From: JAWPMT01 sp965215825
Lineage (GTDB): Bacteria > Bacteroidota > Bacteroidia > Cytophagales > Cyclobacteriaceae
Length of the DNA stretch: 64,000 nucleotides
Direction of reading: 5' to 3'
Assembly (NCBI GenBank): GCA_965215825.1
Contig: CBDCEM010000002.1
Location: forward strand, 1,984,001-2,048,000
Shown in pieces: positions 1 through 7,671 of the stretch (its first letter is position 1; the number at the start of each line of letters is the position of its first letter). The notes under the pieces were generated by a model, which saw nothing but the letters and a program-made list of their open reading frames with translations, ran no database searches and had not been told where the DNA came from. Made by a program: the position numbers and the translations under genes.

Positions 1-66
1 ACTGTTTCCTATCTGACAAGTAACCTGTTGGGTGGGCGACCAGTTGAGTTTACTTATCCTTATTGA
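1..66 (+). CDS. Possible C-terminal end of an upstream protein (partial)
   Basis: Frame 1 is open from the window edge to a TGA at 64-66 and encodes 21 residues ending ...GGRPVEFTYPY. The composition is ordinary for a protein tail, and the stretch sits on the same strand as the next gene, with about 130 bases between them. Twenty-one codons are too few to name a family, and an open frame of this length can arise by chance. Confidence 0.35.
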   Translation, partial: TVSYLTSNLLGGRPVEFTYPY

Positions 67-195
67 ATTTTGATTCCACGATGGGATAAAAACTGATGAT
101 GGATCCAGGAGGGCGTTCGATACTTGGGATTTCAGTAATACGGGACGATGAAAGTATTAGTTTCACAAAGAGCAACTCTGAAAACACAAGTCACC

Positions 196-1986
196 ATGGG
201 GAAAATACGAATCAGTCTAATTGCTTTTTCTTATCTGTTTCTTACTGAGACGGTTTCTGGGCAAGATCACCCGATCCTATTTGATTTTGATGGAGATGTC
301 CATAGTGAGCGTCTTCAATTTGAAGGTAAGGAGATTTCTTATGTCGATGGAATTGAGGGTCAGGCATTGGCTTTAAACCCAGATAGGGGAATTTCAAATC
401 TTACTTTGAATGATATATCGCTTGATGGAATCCAGGACTTCTCGATTCAGGTGTGGTTTAAGACAACTTCTCAAAAACCGACCGTAATCCTTTCACAAAA
501 GCCTTTTGATGATAAGGGTATCAGTGCGCAAAAAAATGCAGGATGGGTGCTCTATAATTCCGGAGGAACATTGGCATTGAGTATTGGTTCCGGTGATCGT
601 AGAATTAACTATGAACGAGATAATAAAGATAAAATGCCCATCACGGATGGTATGTGGCATCAAATCGCACTAACCTATAGTAAGGAGTTGTCAGAATTTC
701 GATTGTACTGCGATGGTCAAAACATGGCCATCTATAAGGTGCATTTTAATTATGCTAATACGGAACCTCTGGTCATTGGATTAAGAGAAAGCCTTTCAGG
801 TTCCAGGAGCAAGTATTCGAAGGATATTGAAAGCGGACAAAAGAAATTGCAGTCACTTGTAGATGAGTTCAATGCATTGGGTTTAGCAAAGTTGCAGAAC
901 CATGAATTAATTGACCTGATTGTTGATCCCGAAGAATTATTCAATAGAAAGCAAGACGAAAATGAGGAATTAGGTACGGCCAGTCTATCTAAAACACTCG
1001 ATATCAGAAAGAAGCTTCTTTCAAACCCCTATACCGTTTTTCAAAACAGGTCGCTGACCGAACTTAAGCCTGTAAGTAAGATCTATTTGCTTGAAGACGG
1101 AAAGGTGGTTGTCAATGACGCAATTGCGAATGTATTTACAGAAGGAGAAAAGTTGTATCCATCCGATTTTGCGCTGGACAACTTATCTATCTGGAAGCAA
1201 ACTTTAACTCCGGAGGATATCTTTGCTGATTATCAGACCTACAGAAAAGAAGACATCCCAATGAGAGTTGGAAGTCGGAAAAACCTTACCGTCGGAGTTT
1301 GGAATATTTGGCATGGTGGAATCCATTGGTCAAAGGATAAAGACGGTTGGGATTCTCGAATGCGAATCGTCGAAATGATCAAATCCAGGGATATTGACGT
1401 GGTACTGATGCAGGAGACCTATTCTTCCGGTGATTTCATTGCGGCCGAGTTGGGATACTATTTTGCCACTACCTCGGATTATGACTATCGATATCAGGGA
1501 GCTAATATCTCAGTGATAAGTCGTTATCCAATTAAGGAAGTTCAGGTTTCAGAAGGAACAGCGTTTAACAATGTAGCCGCGAAATTGGTGATTAGTGAAA
1601 CTCAGGAAATTTGGGCCATGTCCAATTGGTATGGCATGAATCAGTTTCCAGTGGTCTTTGATTTTCATAAATCCAGGTTTGAAAATTCGGACAATGTACC
1701 TGTATTATTTGGAGGTGATTTCAATGCGATCCCTCATACCGATGGTGGCGATAGTCCGGCATCTAAAAAACTACAAGATGCGGGTTTTATTGATGCCTTC
1801 AGAAGTTCATATCCAAATGTCGAAGCGTATCCGGGTCTAACACATCGAAGTGGTGAAAGGATCGACCAACTCTATTACAAAGGTAAAGGACTGGTAAATA
1901 CACATACAGAAGTAATATCGACCTGGCCCGAAGGATTCCCATCTGATCATTTTTTGATCGTGTCGAAATTTGAACTTAATTATTGA
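196..1986 (+). CDS. Secreted LamG-like + endonuclease/exonuclease/phosphatase (EEP) fold protein
   Basis: Predicted exported hydrolase of about 596 residues. The chosen ATG at 196 gives a clean signal peptide (MGKIRISLIAFSYLFL... ending near VSGQ). An in-frame ATG at 148 would only add a polar 16-residue leader. A LamG/concanavalin-like jelly roll covers roughly residues 30-210, is interrupted by a charged helical stretch of about 100 residues, and resumes near DNLSIWKQTLTPEDIF. The C-terminal 220 residues form an EEP phosphodiesterase domain with the expected landmarks: VWNIWHGG, the metal-binding Glu in VLMQET, GGDFNAIP, and the terminal PSDH. Family members cleave phosphodiester or phosphomonoester bonds in nucleic acids, lipids or inositol phosphates; the substrate cannot be read here. 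A second EEP gene follows 24 bases downstream, so the two are probably co-transcribed. Confidence 0.82.
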   Translation: MGKIRISLIAFSYLFLTETVSGQDHPILFDFDGDVHSERLQFEGKEISYVDGIEGQALALNPDRGISNLTLNDISLDGIQDFSIQVWFKTTSQKPTVILSQKPFDDKGISAQKNAGWVLYNSGGTLALSIGSGDRRINYERDNKDKMPITDGMWHQIALTYSKELSEFRLYCDGQNMAIYKVHFNYANTEPLVIGLRESLSGSRSKYSKDIESGQKKLQSLVDEFNALGLAKLQNHELIDLIVDPEELFNRKQDENEELGTASLSKTLDIRKKLLSNPYTVFQNRSLTELKPVSKIYLLEDGKVVVNDAIANVFTEGEKLYPSDFALDNLSIWKQTLTPEDIFADYQTYRKEDIPMRVGSRKNLTVGVWNIWHGGIHWSKDKDGWDSRMRIVEMIKSRDIDVVLMQETYSSGDFIAAELGYYFATTSDYDYRYQGANISVISRYPIKEVQVSEGTAFNNVAAKLVISETQEIWAMSNWYGMNQFPVVFDFHKSRFENSDNVPVLFGGDFNAIPHTDGGDSPASKKLQDAGFIDAFRSSYPNVEAYPGLTHRSGERIDQLYYKGKGLVNTHTEVISTWPEGFPSDHFLIVSKFELNY

Positions 1987-2010
1987 TCTCACAAATTGTA
2001 AATTAGAATA

Positions 2011-2808
2011 ATGAATCCAAAGTCTTTGATGGTTGTCTTGTTATTACTGAATAGCAGTGTATCCTGGTCACAGGAACTCGTCGACAGCACGAAAATTGTA
2101 AAAGCCCTCTCATTCAATATTCTGCATGGCCGAACAACTGTTGGTGACTTTAATTTGGATGTCCTGGCAAAGCTTATCCTGGACGCGGATCCGGATTTTG
2201 TGGCCATGCAAGAGGTAGATCATAAAGTCAATAGATCGAAAAAATACGACCTGGTCACGGAGTTGGGCTGGCGAACTCAAATGTCTCCGATCTTCGCAAG
2301 AGCCATGTATTATGATGGGGGAGAATATGGTGAAGGAGTCTTATCCAGGTATACGTTTTTGAGCTCCAGAAACATCTCTCTTCCCTTTATTGAAGGGGAG
2401 GAACCAAGAGCAGCGATAGAAATAGTAGTGGAATTGCCTTCTAAAGACACAATTGCATTCGTCGGGACGCACTTTGCGCATGAAGGAAATGCAGGAAGAG
2501 AACTTCAGGCCAGGGAAATCAACAGAATATTCTCTCAAAATAAATACCCTACCATTCTAGTCGGTGACCTAAATGCAATCCCTGGGAGTGGCCCAATCAA
2601 TATACTGGAAGAGATGTGGATGACAACCTACGATAAGGAGAACCCAGCGCCCACCTGGCCTTCTGACAATCCCAGGGTGAAAATTGATTATGTGATGTTT
2701 TACCCAAAAGACCGATGGAAAGTGCTGGACCGTCAGGTCATTAAAGATACGGTTGCTTCTGACCATTGTGCTTATTTGGTTACCCTTGAATTGTTAAAAG
2801 GACTGTAG
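2011..2808 (+). CDS. Secreted EEP-family hydrolase
   Basis: 265-residue exported protein with signal peptide MNPKSLMVVLLLLNSSVSWSQ. A single EEP domain follows with FNILHG (Asn), the metal-binding Glu in FVAMQEVD, GTHFAH, VGDLNAIPGSG, KIDYVMF and the terminal SDHCAYL. This is the canonical order for small Mg-dependent phosphodiesterases of the DNase I/sphingomyelinase clan. It lies 24 bases after the LamG-EEP gene and probably belongs to the same transcript. The pair may take up phosphate from extracellular DNA or lipid head groups (inference); nothing in the sequence fixes the substrate. Confidence 0.82.
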   Translation: MNPKSLMVVLLLLNSSVSWSQELVDSTKIVKALSFNILHGRTTVGDFNLDVLAKLILDADPDFVAMQEVDHKVNRSKKYDLVTELGWRTQMSPIFARAMYYDGGEYGEGVLSRYTFLSSRNISLPFIEGEEPRAAIEIVVELPSKDTIAFVGTHFAHEGNAGRELQAREINRIFSQNKYPTILVGDLNAIPGSGPINILEEMWMTTYDKENPAPTWPSDNPRVKIDYVMFYPKDRWKVLDRQVIKDTVASDHCAYLVTLELLKGL

Positions 2809-2953
2809 TTGACAAGAAGAGAAATTCTATGAGTTGCCATCAATAAATGAGGCCCTATAAAAGTGTCACTCAAACTGTGAGATTACACGAGAATTAGTGA
2901 ATCCACCAGGATGGCGCCATGATTATCGTCATGGTAAATCGCAAGCATCCTGC

Positions 2954-3139
2954 TTAATAGGAGGCCAGTAGCAATACTTGCAAGTACGCGAAAGAAAATG
3001 GAAGATAGTCGTTCGCCGATAGTATGAAACCAGTAAAAAGGAGAAGGCTTGTTGAAATCGAATAATACCAGCTTTTCCAGAGATGCTCCTTTGTGTATTG
3101 CATACTTTGATGTATGATTTCCCTGGAATTATTCCTCAT
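2954..3139 (-). CDS. Small single-span membrane ORF coupled to the ECF sigma gene
   Basis: 61-codon ORF whose ATG overlaps the TGA of the sigma-factor gene (ATGA), an arrangement that favours translational coupling. It encodes a polar N-terminus (MRNNSREIIHQSMQYTKEHL) followed by one or two hydrophobic stretches (SISTSLLLFTGFIL and FAYLQVLLLASY). Its position fits a small anti-sigma or membrane tether, but no conserved motif is visible. It could equally be the remnant of a longer gene or a chance ORF. The 145 bases between it and the EEP gene hold a short CCATGA/TCATGG hairpin (2917-2934) without a T-run and nothing else I can name. Confidence 0.35.
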   Translation of the reverse strand: MRNNSREIIHQSMQYTKEHLWKSWYYSISTSLLLFTGFILSANDYLPFSFAYLQVLLLASY

Positions 3140-3753
3140 AGACTATTCGAAATAGCTTTTACTTTCTCCATGACCCTGGAGGTTAGTACATCACACTTAG
3201 GGCGGTAATACATGAACAAATCCATTTGGTTTATTTGTTCCAAAAGCAATGCTTTGAGTGATTTTTTCGCACGGTGAAGTCGAACTTTGACATTTTCCTG
3301 GGTTGTACCTGTTAGACCTGCTACATTTTCGGTAGACAGTCCCTCAATTTCGCGCATGACATAAACCTGACGTAGGTGATCTGGCAATTCCATAACTGAC
3401 CTTTCTAAAAGACCTTGTAATTCATTCCTTGCCAATATTTCCAGTGGATTTTCAACAGGTTCGCTCAATATAGGCTTCTCTTTTTCTTGTGATGACCTTT
3501 TTCTTTTAAACATGAGGCAGTTATTGATCATGATGCGAATAAGCCAGGTTGAAAAGGAGGCATCGCTTCGAAATGCAGATAGTTTTTGATACGCCTGTAT
3601 GTAGGTGTTTTGCATCATGTCTTCTACATCCATTTCATCTCGTAGATAGCTCATTCCAATCCGATACAGCGTAGTATTATATTTTCGAACTAATTCTTCG
3701 AAACGATCTGTTTTACCACGGATTACCTGATCTATTAATTCCTTTTCACCCAT
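3136..3753 (-). CDS. ECF-family RNA polymerase sigma factor
   Basis: Sigma-70 family factor of about 205 residues. The ATG at 3753 is chosen because the protein then begins MGEKELIDQVIRGKTDRFEE, the normal start of region 2. A longer frame to 3861 would read through the membrane-protein gene upstream. Region 2 (YRIGMSYLRDEMDVEDMMQN, then FSTWLIRIMINNC) and region 4 (HLRQVYVMREIEGLSTENVA, then VKVRLHRAKKSLK) are both complete. A short tail, MYYRPKCDVLTSRVMEKV, follows region 4 and resembles the Cys-containing extension seen on some Bacteroidota ECF factors. It overlaps the preceding DUF2231-type gene by 19 bases. Two membrane proteins upstream and a coupled small ORF downstream suggest an envelope-linked role, but no target promoter is identifiable. 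Confidence 0.88.
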   Translation of the reverse strand: MGEKELIDQVIRGKTDRFEELVRKYNTTLYRIGMSYLRDEMDVEDMMQNTYIQAYQKLSAFRSDASFSTWLIRIMINNCLMFKRKRSSQEKEKPILSEPVENPLEILARNELQGLLERSVMELPDHLRQVYVMREIEGLSTENVAGLTGTTQENVKVRLHRAKKSLKALLLEQINQMDLFMYYRPKCDVLTSRVMEKVKAISNSL

Positions 3754-4193
3754 TCTTTCTTGAGTATTTTCAAAAGTAATTCGGCACCAAAAAAGTTCGA
3801 TAGAATGAGTCCTGTTACTAAGGGAAGTTTGATGACTAACATTTGCCAGCCTAAGAGCCATTGCGAGTCGAAATGTTTAAACTGAACAAACATTAATACC
3901 GTATAAACACTCAGGGTAATACCTTGCAGACCTCCATGTTTTATTCCTAATTTCACTTGAGATTGATTTTCCGGAACCTCAGAAAGTTGCAGTAGATCGA
4001 TCAGGCCAATAAGTGCAGCCATCCATCCCAAAACTGTCCCAAGAATAAGGGCACAGTAAGAAAAGACTGCCAACCTTGAATCCGTATAAATCAGATAGGC
4101 CCCATGGCTCAGAAATTCAAGTGGAAACAGGGCACTTGGGAAATGCACGAACATGGCGTGAGCCGCGTGTCCCTTAATTTTTATCATACCCAA
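3735..4193 (-). CDS. DUF2231-like four-span membrane protein
   Basis: 152 residues with an early AHAMFVHFPSALFPLEFLSH segment, typical of the DUF2231 (YozB/YpjA-like) membrane family, and four hydrophobic helices (about 15-35, 45-65, 92-110, 118-138). Its start lies inside the end of the 113-residue gene (overlap 4184-4193) and its end overlaps the sigma gene. The three are therefore one tightly packed transcript on the minus strand. The His-rich N-terminal helix is a family hallmark; proposals of heme or redox association for such proteins are not testable here. Confidence 0.65.
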   Translation of the reverse strand: MGMIKIKGHAAHAMFVHFPSALFPLEFLSHGAYLIYTDSRLAVFSYCALILGTVLGWMAALIGLIDLLQLSEVPENQSQVKLGIKHGGLQGITLSVYTVLMFVQFKHFDSQWLLGWQMLVIKLPLVTGLILSNFFGAELLLKILKKEWVKRN

Positions 4194-4525
4194 ACGAAAT
4201 AGACCAACGCTAAGAATCCGACAACAGCCAGCAACGCGTGTGCTGCCATTACACTTGTTGGACCAGGCGATTTTTTGATCAGATCTTTATAGGCTAAGTA
4301 GAACCCTCCTAATGCGGCTAGCACAAGTAATGTCAGACTGGCCTTGGGATAACTGTCCGGGTTTTGCATAGCATAATATCCCAGTAGCATGAGTCCGGCG
4401 GCAGCAAAAGCGCCATGAGCAAATACGGCGGGTTTTGAAGTAGTCTTCTTAGTTAGGAAGGACCGGAAGATCAGTAGCCCGACCGTAGCGGAGAGCGCGA
4501 ATAGAATAATACCTGTAACTAACAT
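4184..4525 (-). CDS. Small polytopic membrane protein of unknown function
   Basis: 113 residues with four predicted membrane helices (LVTGIILFALSATVGLLIF, FAHGAFAAAGLMLLGYYA, ASLTLLVLAALGGFYLAY and the C-terminal HALLAVVGFLALVYFVWV). Two in-membrane His residues (in AHGAF and AHALL) recall heme- or metal-binding membrane proteins, but no family is recognised. It is first in the three-gene minus-strand set ending with the ECF sigma factor. Confidence 0.6.
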   Translation of the reverse strand: MLVTGIILFALSATVGLLIFRSFLTKKTTSKPAVFAHGAFAAAGLMLLGYYAMQNPDSYPKASLTLLVLAALGGFYLAYKDLIKKSPGPTSVMAAHALLAVVGFLALVYFVWV

Positions 4526-4820
4526 AAATAGCTTTTTTTGACCATTGGATGCACGAGATCAAAAAAGGTTACAGCATCCCCTAACTCCGGGCTTGGAAAA
4601 TTTAACGCATAAACGACTTTCCCCTAAATGAGTGACGATGATCTTCGGTAACCTACGGTGATCTTTATGTGAGAGAAGATTGAAATTGATGCGCTGCAAC
4701 AATTGCTTGTGGGGGTGTATGGAGCTTGACAATGATTACATTGAATAAGACATTTAAAAGAATGTCAATCATGCGCTCCAAGTAACGATTGTTATTCCCA
4801 CGACTAAAACCGGCTTTCAA

Positions 4821-4870
4821 GCTCCATCTCTTGGGCTCGATCGGAGTGGCGATCCACCCAAGGACCCTTC
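4821..4870 (-). repeat. Degenerate tRNA-Asn 3'-end remnant
   Basis: Bases 4821-4840 match the tRNA-Asn 3' region (5087-5106) at 18 of 20 positions. After about 16 unrelated bases, a CCAAGGACCC block, also present in the tRNA T arm, resumes at 4858. It reads as a broken copy of the tRNA 3' half. An 11-base inverted repeat (4719-4729 with 4817-4827) abuts its left side. The rest of 4526-4820 shows no credible gene. Confidence 0.5.
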
Positions 4871-4968
4871 GATGAATACGGGAGAATCAAAAAATCAGAT
4901 TAATTAAGATGTTGATTTGCTGCATCCCATTGGACTCCCTTTTACGTTAATGGCTGACCTTTACAAAT

Positions 4969-4991
4969 AACCCCGACTAGTGGGGTTTTAG
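4969..4991. terminator. Small hairpin, possible terminator
   Basis: AACCCC at 4969-4974 pairs with GGGGTT at 4982-4987 across a 7-base loop and is followed by TTTAG on the plus strand. The 6-bp stem and weak T-run make it a marginal terminator. It lies directly upstream of a 19-base copy of the tRNA 3' end. Confidence 0.3.
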
Positions 4992-5010
4992 ATGCTCCTC
5001 CTCTTGGGCT
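4992..5010 (-). repeat. Exact 19-base copy of the tRNA-Asn 3' end
   Basis: Identical to 5085-5103, which covers the last 16 bases of the tRNA gene plus three bases beyond it. The copies are direct repeats 93 bases apart. Duplication of a tRNA 3' end is what integrases leave at attL/attR, but the enclosed segment is too short to be an element. Either a decayed integration site or the remnant of a duplicated tRNA would explain it. Confidence 0.55.
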
Positions 5011-5062
5011 TTCCTCCATTCGTCGGGATAAACTTCTCGCCCAAAAGCTTATGAATAAAGAA

Positions 5063-5082
5063 AGGCCACGTAAACGCGGCCT
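5063..5082 (-). terminator. Terminator of tRNA-Asn
   Basis: On the minus strand an 8-bp stem (AGGCCGCG with CGTGGCCT, one G-T pair) closes a TTTA loop and is followed by TTCTTTATT. It begins 5 bases past the 3' end of the tRNA gene, as expected for its intrinsic terminator. Confidence 0.6.
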
Positions 5083-5087
5083 CTATG

Positions 5088-5161
5088 CTCCTCCTCTTGG
5101 GCTCGAACCAAGGACCCTCTGATTAACAGTCAGATGCTCTAACCAGCTGAGCTAAGGAGGA
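5088..5161 (-). tRNA. tRNA-Asn (anticodon GTT)
   Basis: Read on the minus strand the 74 bases fold as a complete cloverleaf. The acceptor stem is TCCTCCT/AGGAGGA, the D arm GCTC...GAGC with AGCTGGTTA in the loop, the anticodon stem TCTGA/TCAGA around CTGTTAA (anticodon GTT at 5125-5127), and the T arm CTTGG/CCAAG around TTCGAGC. The discriminator is G and CCA is not encoded. The stem pairing and invariant loop bases make this secure. Confidence 0.95.
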
Positions 5162-5291
5162 ATTTTCTCTCGTTTTTCCGAACTTCTATCGGAAAAGGAG
5201 TGCAAATGTATTTTGTCCTGATGGAATCTGCAAAACAAGCGGTTGAATTTTTTTCAAAGTTTTTGGTAACATACCGTAAAACCAAAAATAA

Positions 5292-5344
5292 GACATAATG
5301 TCATGATTATTCACAATATTATCAAATAAAATGACATAATGACA
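5292..5344 (+). promoter_or_regulatory. Paired TGACATAATG boxes upstream of hsp20
   Basis: GACATAATGTC at 5292-5302 is a perfect odd palindrome. A second, less symmetric box, TGACATAATGACA, lies at 5332-5344. The shared GACATAATG cores are 41 bases apart, close to four helical turns, so they would face the same side of the DNA. They lie about 35-95 bases upstream of the candidate promoter, where an operator or activator site for a heat-shock gene would be. No known regulator can be assigned from the sequence. Confidence 0.45.
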
Positions 5345-5378
5345 GTATCTTTAATATGAATTTGCTCTTTTTCTCTGC

Positions 5379-5394
5379 TGGCACAGTATTCGAT
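5379..5394 (+). promoter_or_regulatory. Possible sigma-54-type promoter for hsp20
   Basis: TGGCACAGTATTCGAT carries an intact -24 element (TGGCAC) but only part of the -12 element: TTGC is expected and TCGA is found, with the invariant G in place. Transcription would start near 5405, leaving about 35 bases before the hsp20 ATG. The paired boxes upstream would suit an enhancer-binding activator. The weak -12 half keeps this tentative. Confidence 0.3.
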
Positions 5395-5438
5395 CAATCC
5401 TTCACTGAATTTAATGTTCAACGTAAACGAAAAGAATC

Positions 5439-5870
5439 ATGGCATTAGTTAAATATAACCCCGCAAATTATTCACCTGTAAATTTTAGAAGCTTCGTAGA
5501 TCGTTTCTTTCAAGACGATCTTTATAACGGTGGAAATGAACACAGCTTCTCTCCTAAAGTTGATATTTCTGAAACCGATCAGCAATTTGAAATTGACTTC
5601 TACGTCCCTGGTATTGCCAAGGACCAGATTAATATTGACCTCAATGATGGTAAGTTGACGGTAAGTGGTGAAAGGAAACTTGAAAAAGAAATTGAAGGAA
5701 AGAACTACCGTAGTGTAGAGAGCAATTACGGCTCATTCACCAGGTCGTTCCAATTGCCTGATAATATTGATCAGGAGAATGTCAGTGCTACATTTGAAAA
5801 TGGTGTCCTGCAAGTTGTTGTACCAAAGGACGAAAAGAAGATTGCGAAAAGAAGTATTGCGATAAAGTAA
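5439..5870 (+). CDS. Small heat-shock protein, Hsp20/alpha-crystallin family
   Basis: 143 residues, the usual length for bacterial Hsp20. A short variable N-terminus (NFRSFVDRFFQDDL) precedes the alpha-crystallin domain from about residue 38 to 130, with FSPKVDISETDQQFEIDFYV, DLNDGKLTVSGERK, YGSFTRSFQLPDNID and the conserved A-x-x-x-N-G-V-L block (ATFENGVLQVVVP). A C-terminal I-x-I anchor (SIAIK) ends the protein. Such proteins hold unfolding clients in the cytoplasm for later refolding. The gene is monocistronic: its own upstream region has paired operator-like boxes and a strong terminator follows 22 bases after the stop. Confidence 0.95.
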   Translation: MALVKYNPANYSPVNFRSFVDRFFQDDLYNGGNEHSFSPKVDISETDQQFEIDFYVPGIAKDQINIDLNDGKLTVSGERKLEKEIEGKNYRSVESNYGSFTRSFQLPDNIDQENVSATFENGVLQVVVPKDEKKIAKRSIAIK

Positions 5871-5892
5871 GTTTAGAGATGATTTAAATGAG

Positions 5893-5920
5893 AAAAAGCG
5901 GGAGTTTATCCCGCTTTTTT
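5893..5920 (+). terminator. Intrinsic terminator after hsp20
   Basis: GCGGGA (5898-5903) pairs with TCCCGC (5909-5914) around a GTTTA loop. The stem is flanked by AAAAA and followed by a six-base T-run. It is a strong rho-independent terminator on the plus strand. Confidence 0.9.
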
Positions 5921-6032
5921 CGTTAAATGTTGTTAAGCATGAATACCCTTTGTGCTTAAACACGTTAGTTATTCAAGACGACACGAAAGACCTTTTCGAC
6001 TGTCGCACGTTAAAAGGATAAACTTGAAATAG

Positions 6033-7538
6033 ATGAAAACTAGGAATTTAGTATTGGCAATGATTATTTCCTCGGTGCTGGGGGGGGTGATCGCCATTTC
6101 AGGATACTCAATTTTTGTAGGGAACAGTGGAGGAAACAATGCTTTACCCGTCAATTATGGCACTCCAAATCCAGTAAGTTTCACCAATTATTCTTTCGAC
6201 ACCACTGATATTGCGGTTACGGGAGGATTAAATTTTGTTCACGCAGCTAAATTGTCCACAACATCTGTGGTGCATATCAGAACGAGGTATTCAGGAGCCC
6301 GATCCAGGAACGCAGACAATCCTTTTGAAGATTTCTATAGAAGATATTTTGGTGAGCAATCTCCTCGGCAGGATAACCAGCCCTATTCACAGGGTTCAGG
6401 ATCCGGTGTGATTTTTACAGAAGATGGGTACATCGTCACGAATAATCATGTCATTGACGATGCGGATGAAATCGAGGTATTGCTCAATGATAATCGCACA
6501 TATATCGCGGAGGTGGTTGGTGTGGACCCGACAACAGATTTGGCAGTTATCAAAATCGATGAGCGTGATTTGGCGCCAATTACTTGGGGAAACTCAAATG
6601 ACATTCAGATTGGTGAATGGGTGCTTGCGGTAGGTAATCCCTATGAATTCCGGTCTACTGTCACGGCGGGAATAGTAAGCGCCAAAGCTCGAAATATTAA
6701 TATTTTAAGATCCAGAGATCCTAGATCAAATCTCTCTATTGAAGCTTTTATCCAGACAGATGCCGCGGTAAACCCTGGAAATAGTGGTGGAGCTCTGGTT
6801 AACCTCAAAGGAGAACTGGTTGGTATCAATACTGCTATTGCTTCACCAACAGGGACTTTTGCAGGGTATTCATTCGCGGTTCCCGTAACGCTGGTCAGAA
6901 AGGTAGCTGGTGACCTGGTAGAGTTTGGAACGGTCCAACGTGCTCTATTAGGGGTAAGCATTGTCAGTGTAAACGCAGAGCTATCGGAACGTGAAGACCT
7001 GGGTGTGCTCAAAGGAATCTATGTAGCAAACGTTCAGAGTAACAGCTCCGCGGAGGACGCTGGGATTGAGGTTGGAGATGTGATTGTTGCTGTGGATGGA
7101 CGTGAGGTGAATAGTGTATCCGAGCTGCAAGAGCAAGTCGCGCTTAATCGTCCTGGTGATCAGGTGGAAGTGACTTACCTCCGCGATGGTAGACGAAAAA
7201 CGACCAATGCGACCCTTAAAAATTCTTTTGGAACGGTAGAGGTAGTGGCGGCAAATGCCGAATCATTTTCTACAGAAGGGGCAACTTTTGTTGAGCTAAC
7301 GGATACTGAAAAACAGGCCATGGATATTGAGAATGGTGTACGCCTTGAAGAGCTGGGCAATGGTAAATGGAGAGAATCACGTGTCAAAGAAGGTTTTGTT
7401 ATTGTTAAGATCAATAAGGACCCTATCCGGGATCTGGATGACCTGAAGGAAGCGGTAGCTCAATCCTCAGGCGAAGGCATGTTAATAGAAGGATACTATC
7501 CTGACGGTGAAAAAGCCTTTTATGGTATAGGTTGGTGA
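6033..7538 (+). CDS. HtrA/DegQ-type periplasmic serine protease with two PDZ domains
   Basis: 501-residue S1C protease-chaperone that degrades or holds misfolded envelope proteins. An N-terminal hydrophobic segment (residues 5-28) acts as signal or anchor. The trypsin-like domain spans about residues 70-290 with the complete triad H139 (TNNHVID), D169 (TTDLAVIKI) and S251 (NPGNSGGAL). PDZ1 (about 300-395) includes GIYVANVQSNSSAEDAGIEV. A second, shorter PDZ near the C-terminus includes EGFVIVKINKDPIRDLDDL. The length matches Bacteroidota Do-family proteases. It stands alone between two terminators, 162 bases after Hsp20, so the two protein-quality genes are adjacent but separately transcribed. 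I cannot tell DegP from DegQ function by sequence alone. Confidence 0.93.
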   Translation: MKTRNLVLAMIISSVLGGVIAISGYSIFVGNSGGNNALPVNYGTPNPVSFTNYSFDTTDIAVTGGLNFVHAAKLSTTSVVHIRTRYSGARSRNADNPFEDFYRRYFGEQSPRQDNQPYSQGSGSGVIFTEDGYIVTNNHVIDDADEIEVLLNDNRTYIAEVVGVDPTTDLAVIKIDERDLAPITWGNSNDIQIGEWVLAVGNPYEFRSTVTAGIVSAKARNINILRSRDPRSNLSIEAFIQTDAAVNPGNSGGALVNLKGELVGINTAIASPTGTFAGYSFAVPVTLVRKVAGDLVEFGTVQRALLGVSIVSVNAELSEREDLGVLKGIYVANVQSNSSAEDAGIEVGDVIVAVDGREVNSVSELQEQVALNRPGDQVEVTYLRDGRRKTTNATLKNSFGTVEVVAANAESFSTEGATFVELTDTEKQAMDIENGVRLEELGNGKWRESRVKEGFVIVKINKDPIRDLDDLKEAVAQSSGEGMLIEGYYPDGEKAFYGIGW

Positions 7539-7564
7539 CGGTGAATTTTTTCATCTTAAGGAGG

Positions 7565-7593
7565 CCGCTCTTCGATTCGAGGAGCGGTTTTTT
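7565..7593 (+). terminator. Intrinsic terminator after the HtrA gene
   Basis: CCGCTC (7565-7570) pairs with GAGCGG (7582-7587). The inner TTCGA/TCGAG bases extend the stem to about 11 pairs with one mismatch, and TTTTTT follows. It is oriented for the plus-strand protease gene. Confidence 0.85.
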
Positions 7594-7671
7594 ATTTGTC
7601 ATAACATTAAGTAGCACGACTCCCATTTCGTTAGCTTTGCGGAAAATTTTAAAACTGCAATTTTTTAACCC

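Noticed and set aside
5292..5344. CIRCE/HrcA operator upstream of hsp20
   Set aside because: The TTAGCACTC-N9-GAGTGCTAA pattern is absent; the boxes seen are unrelated.
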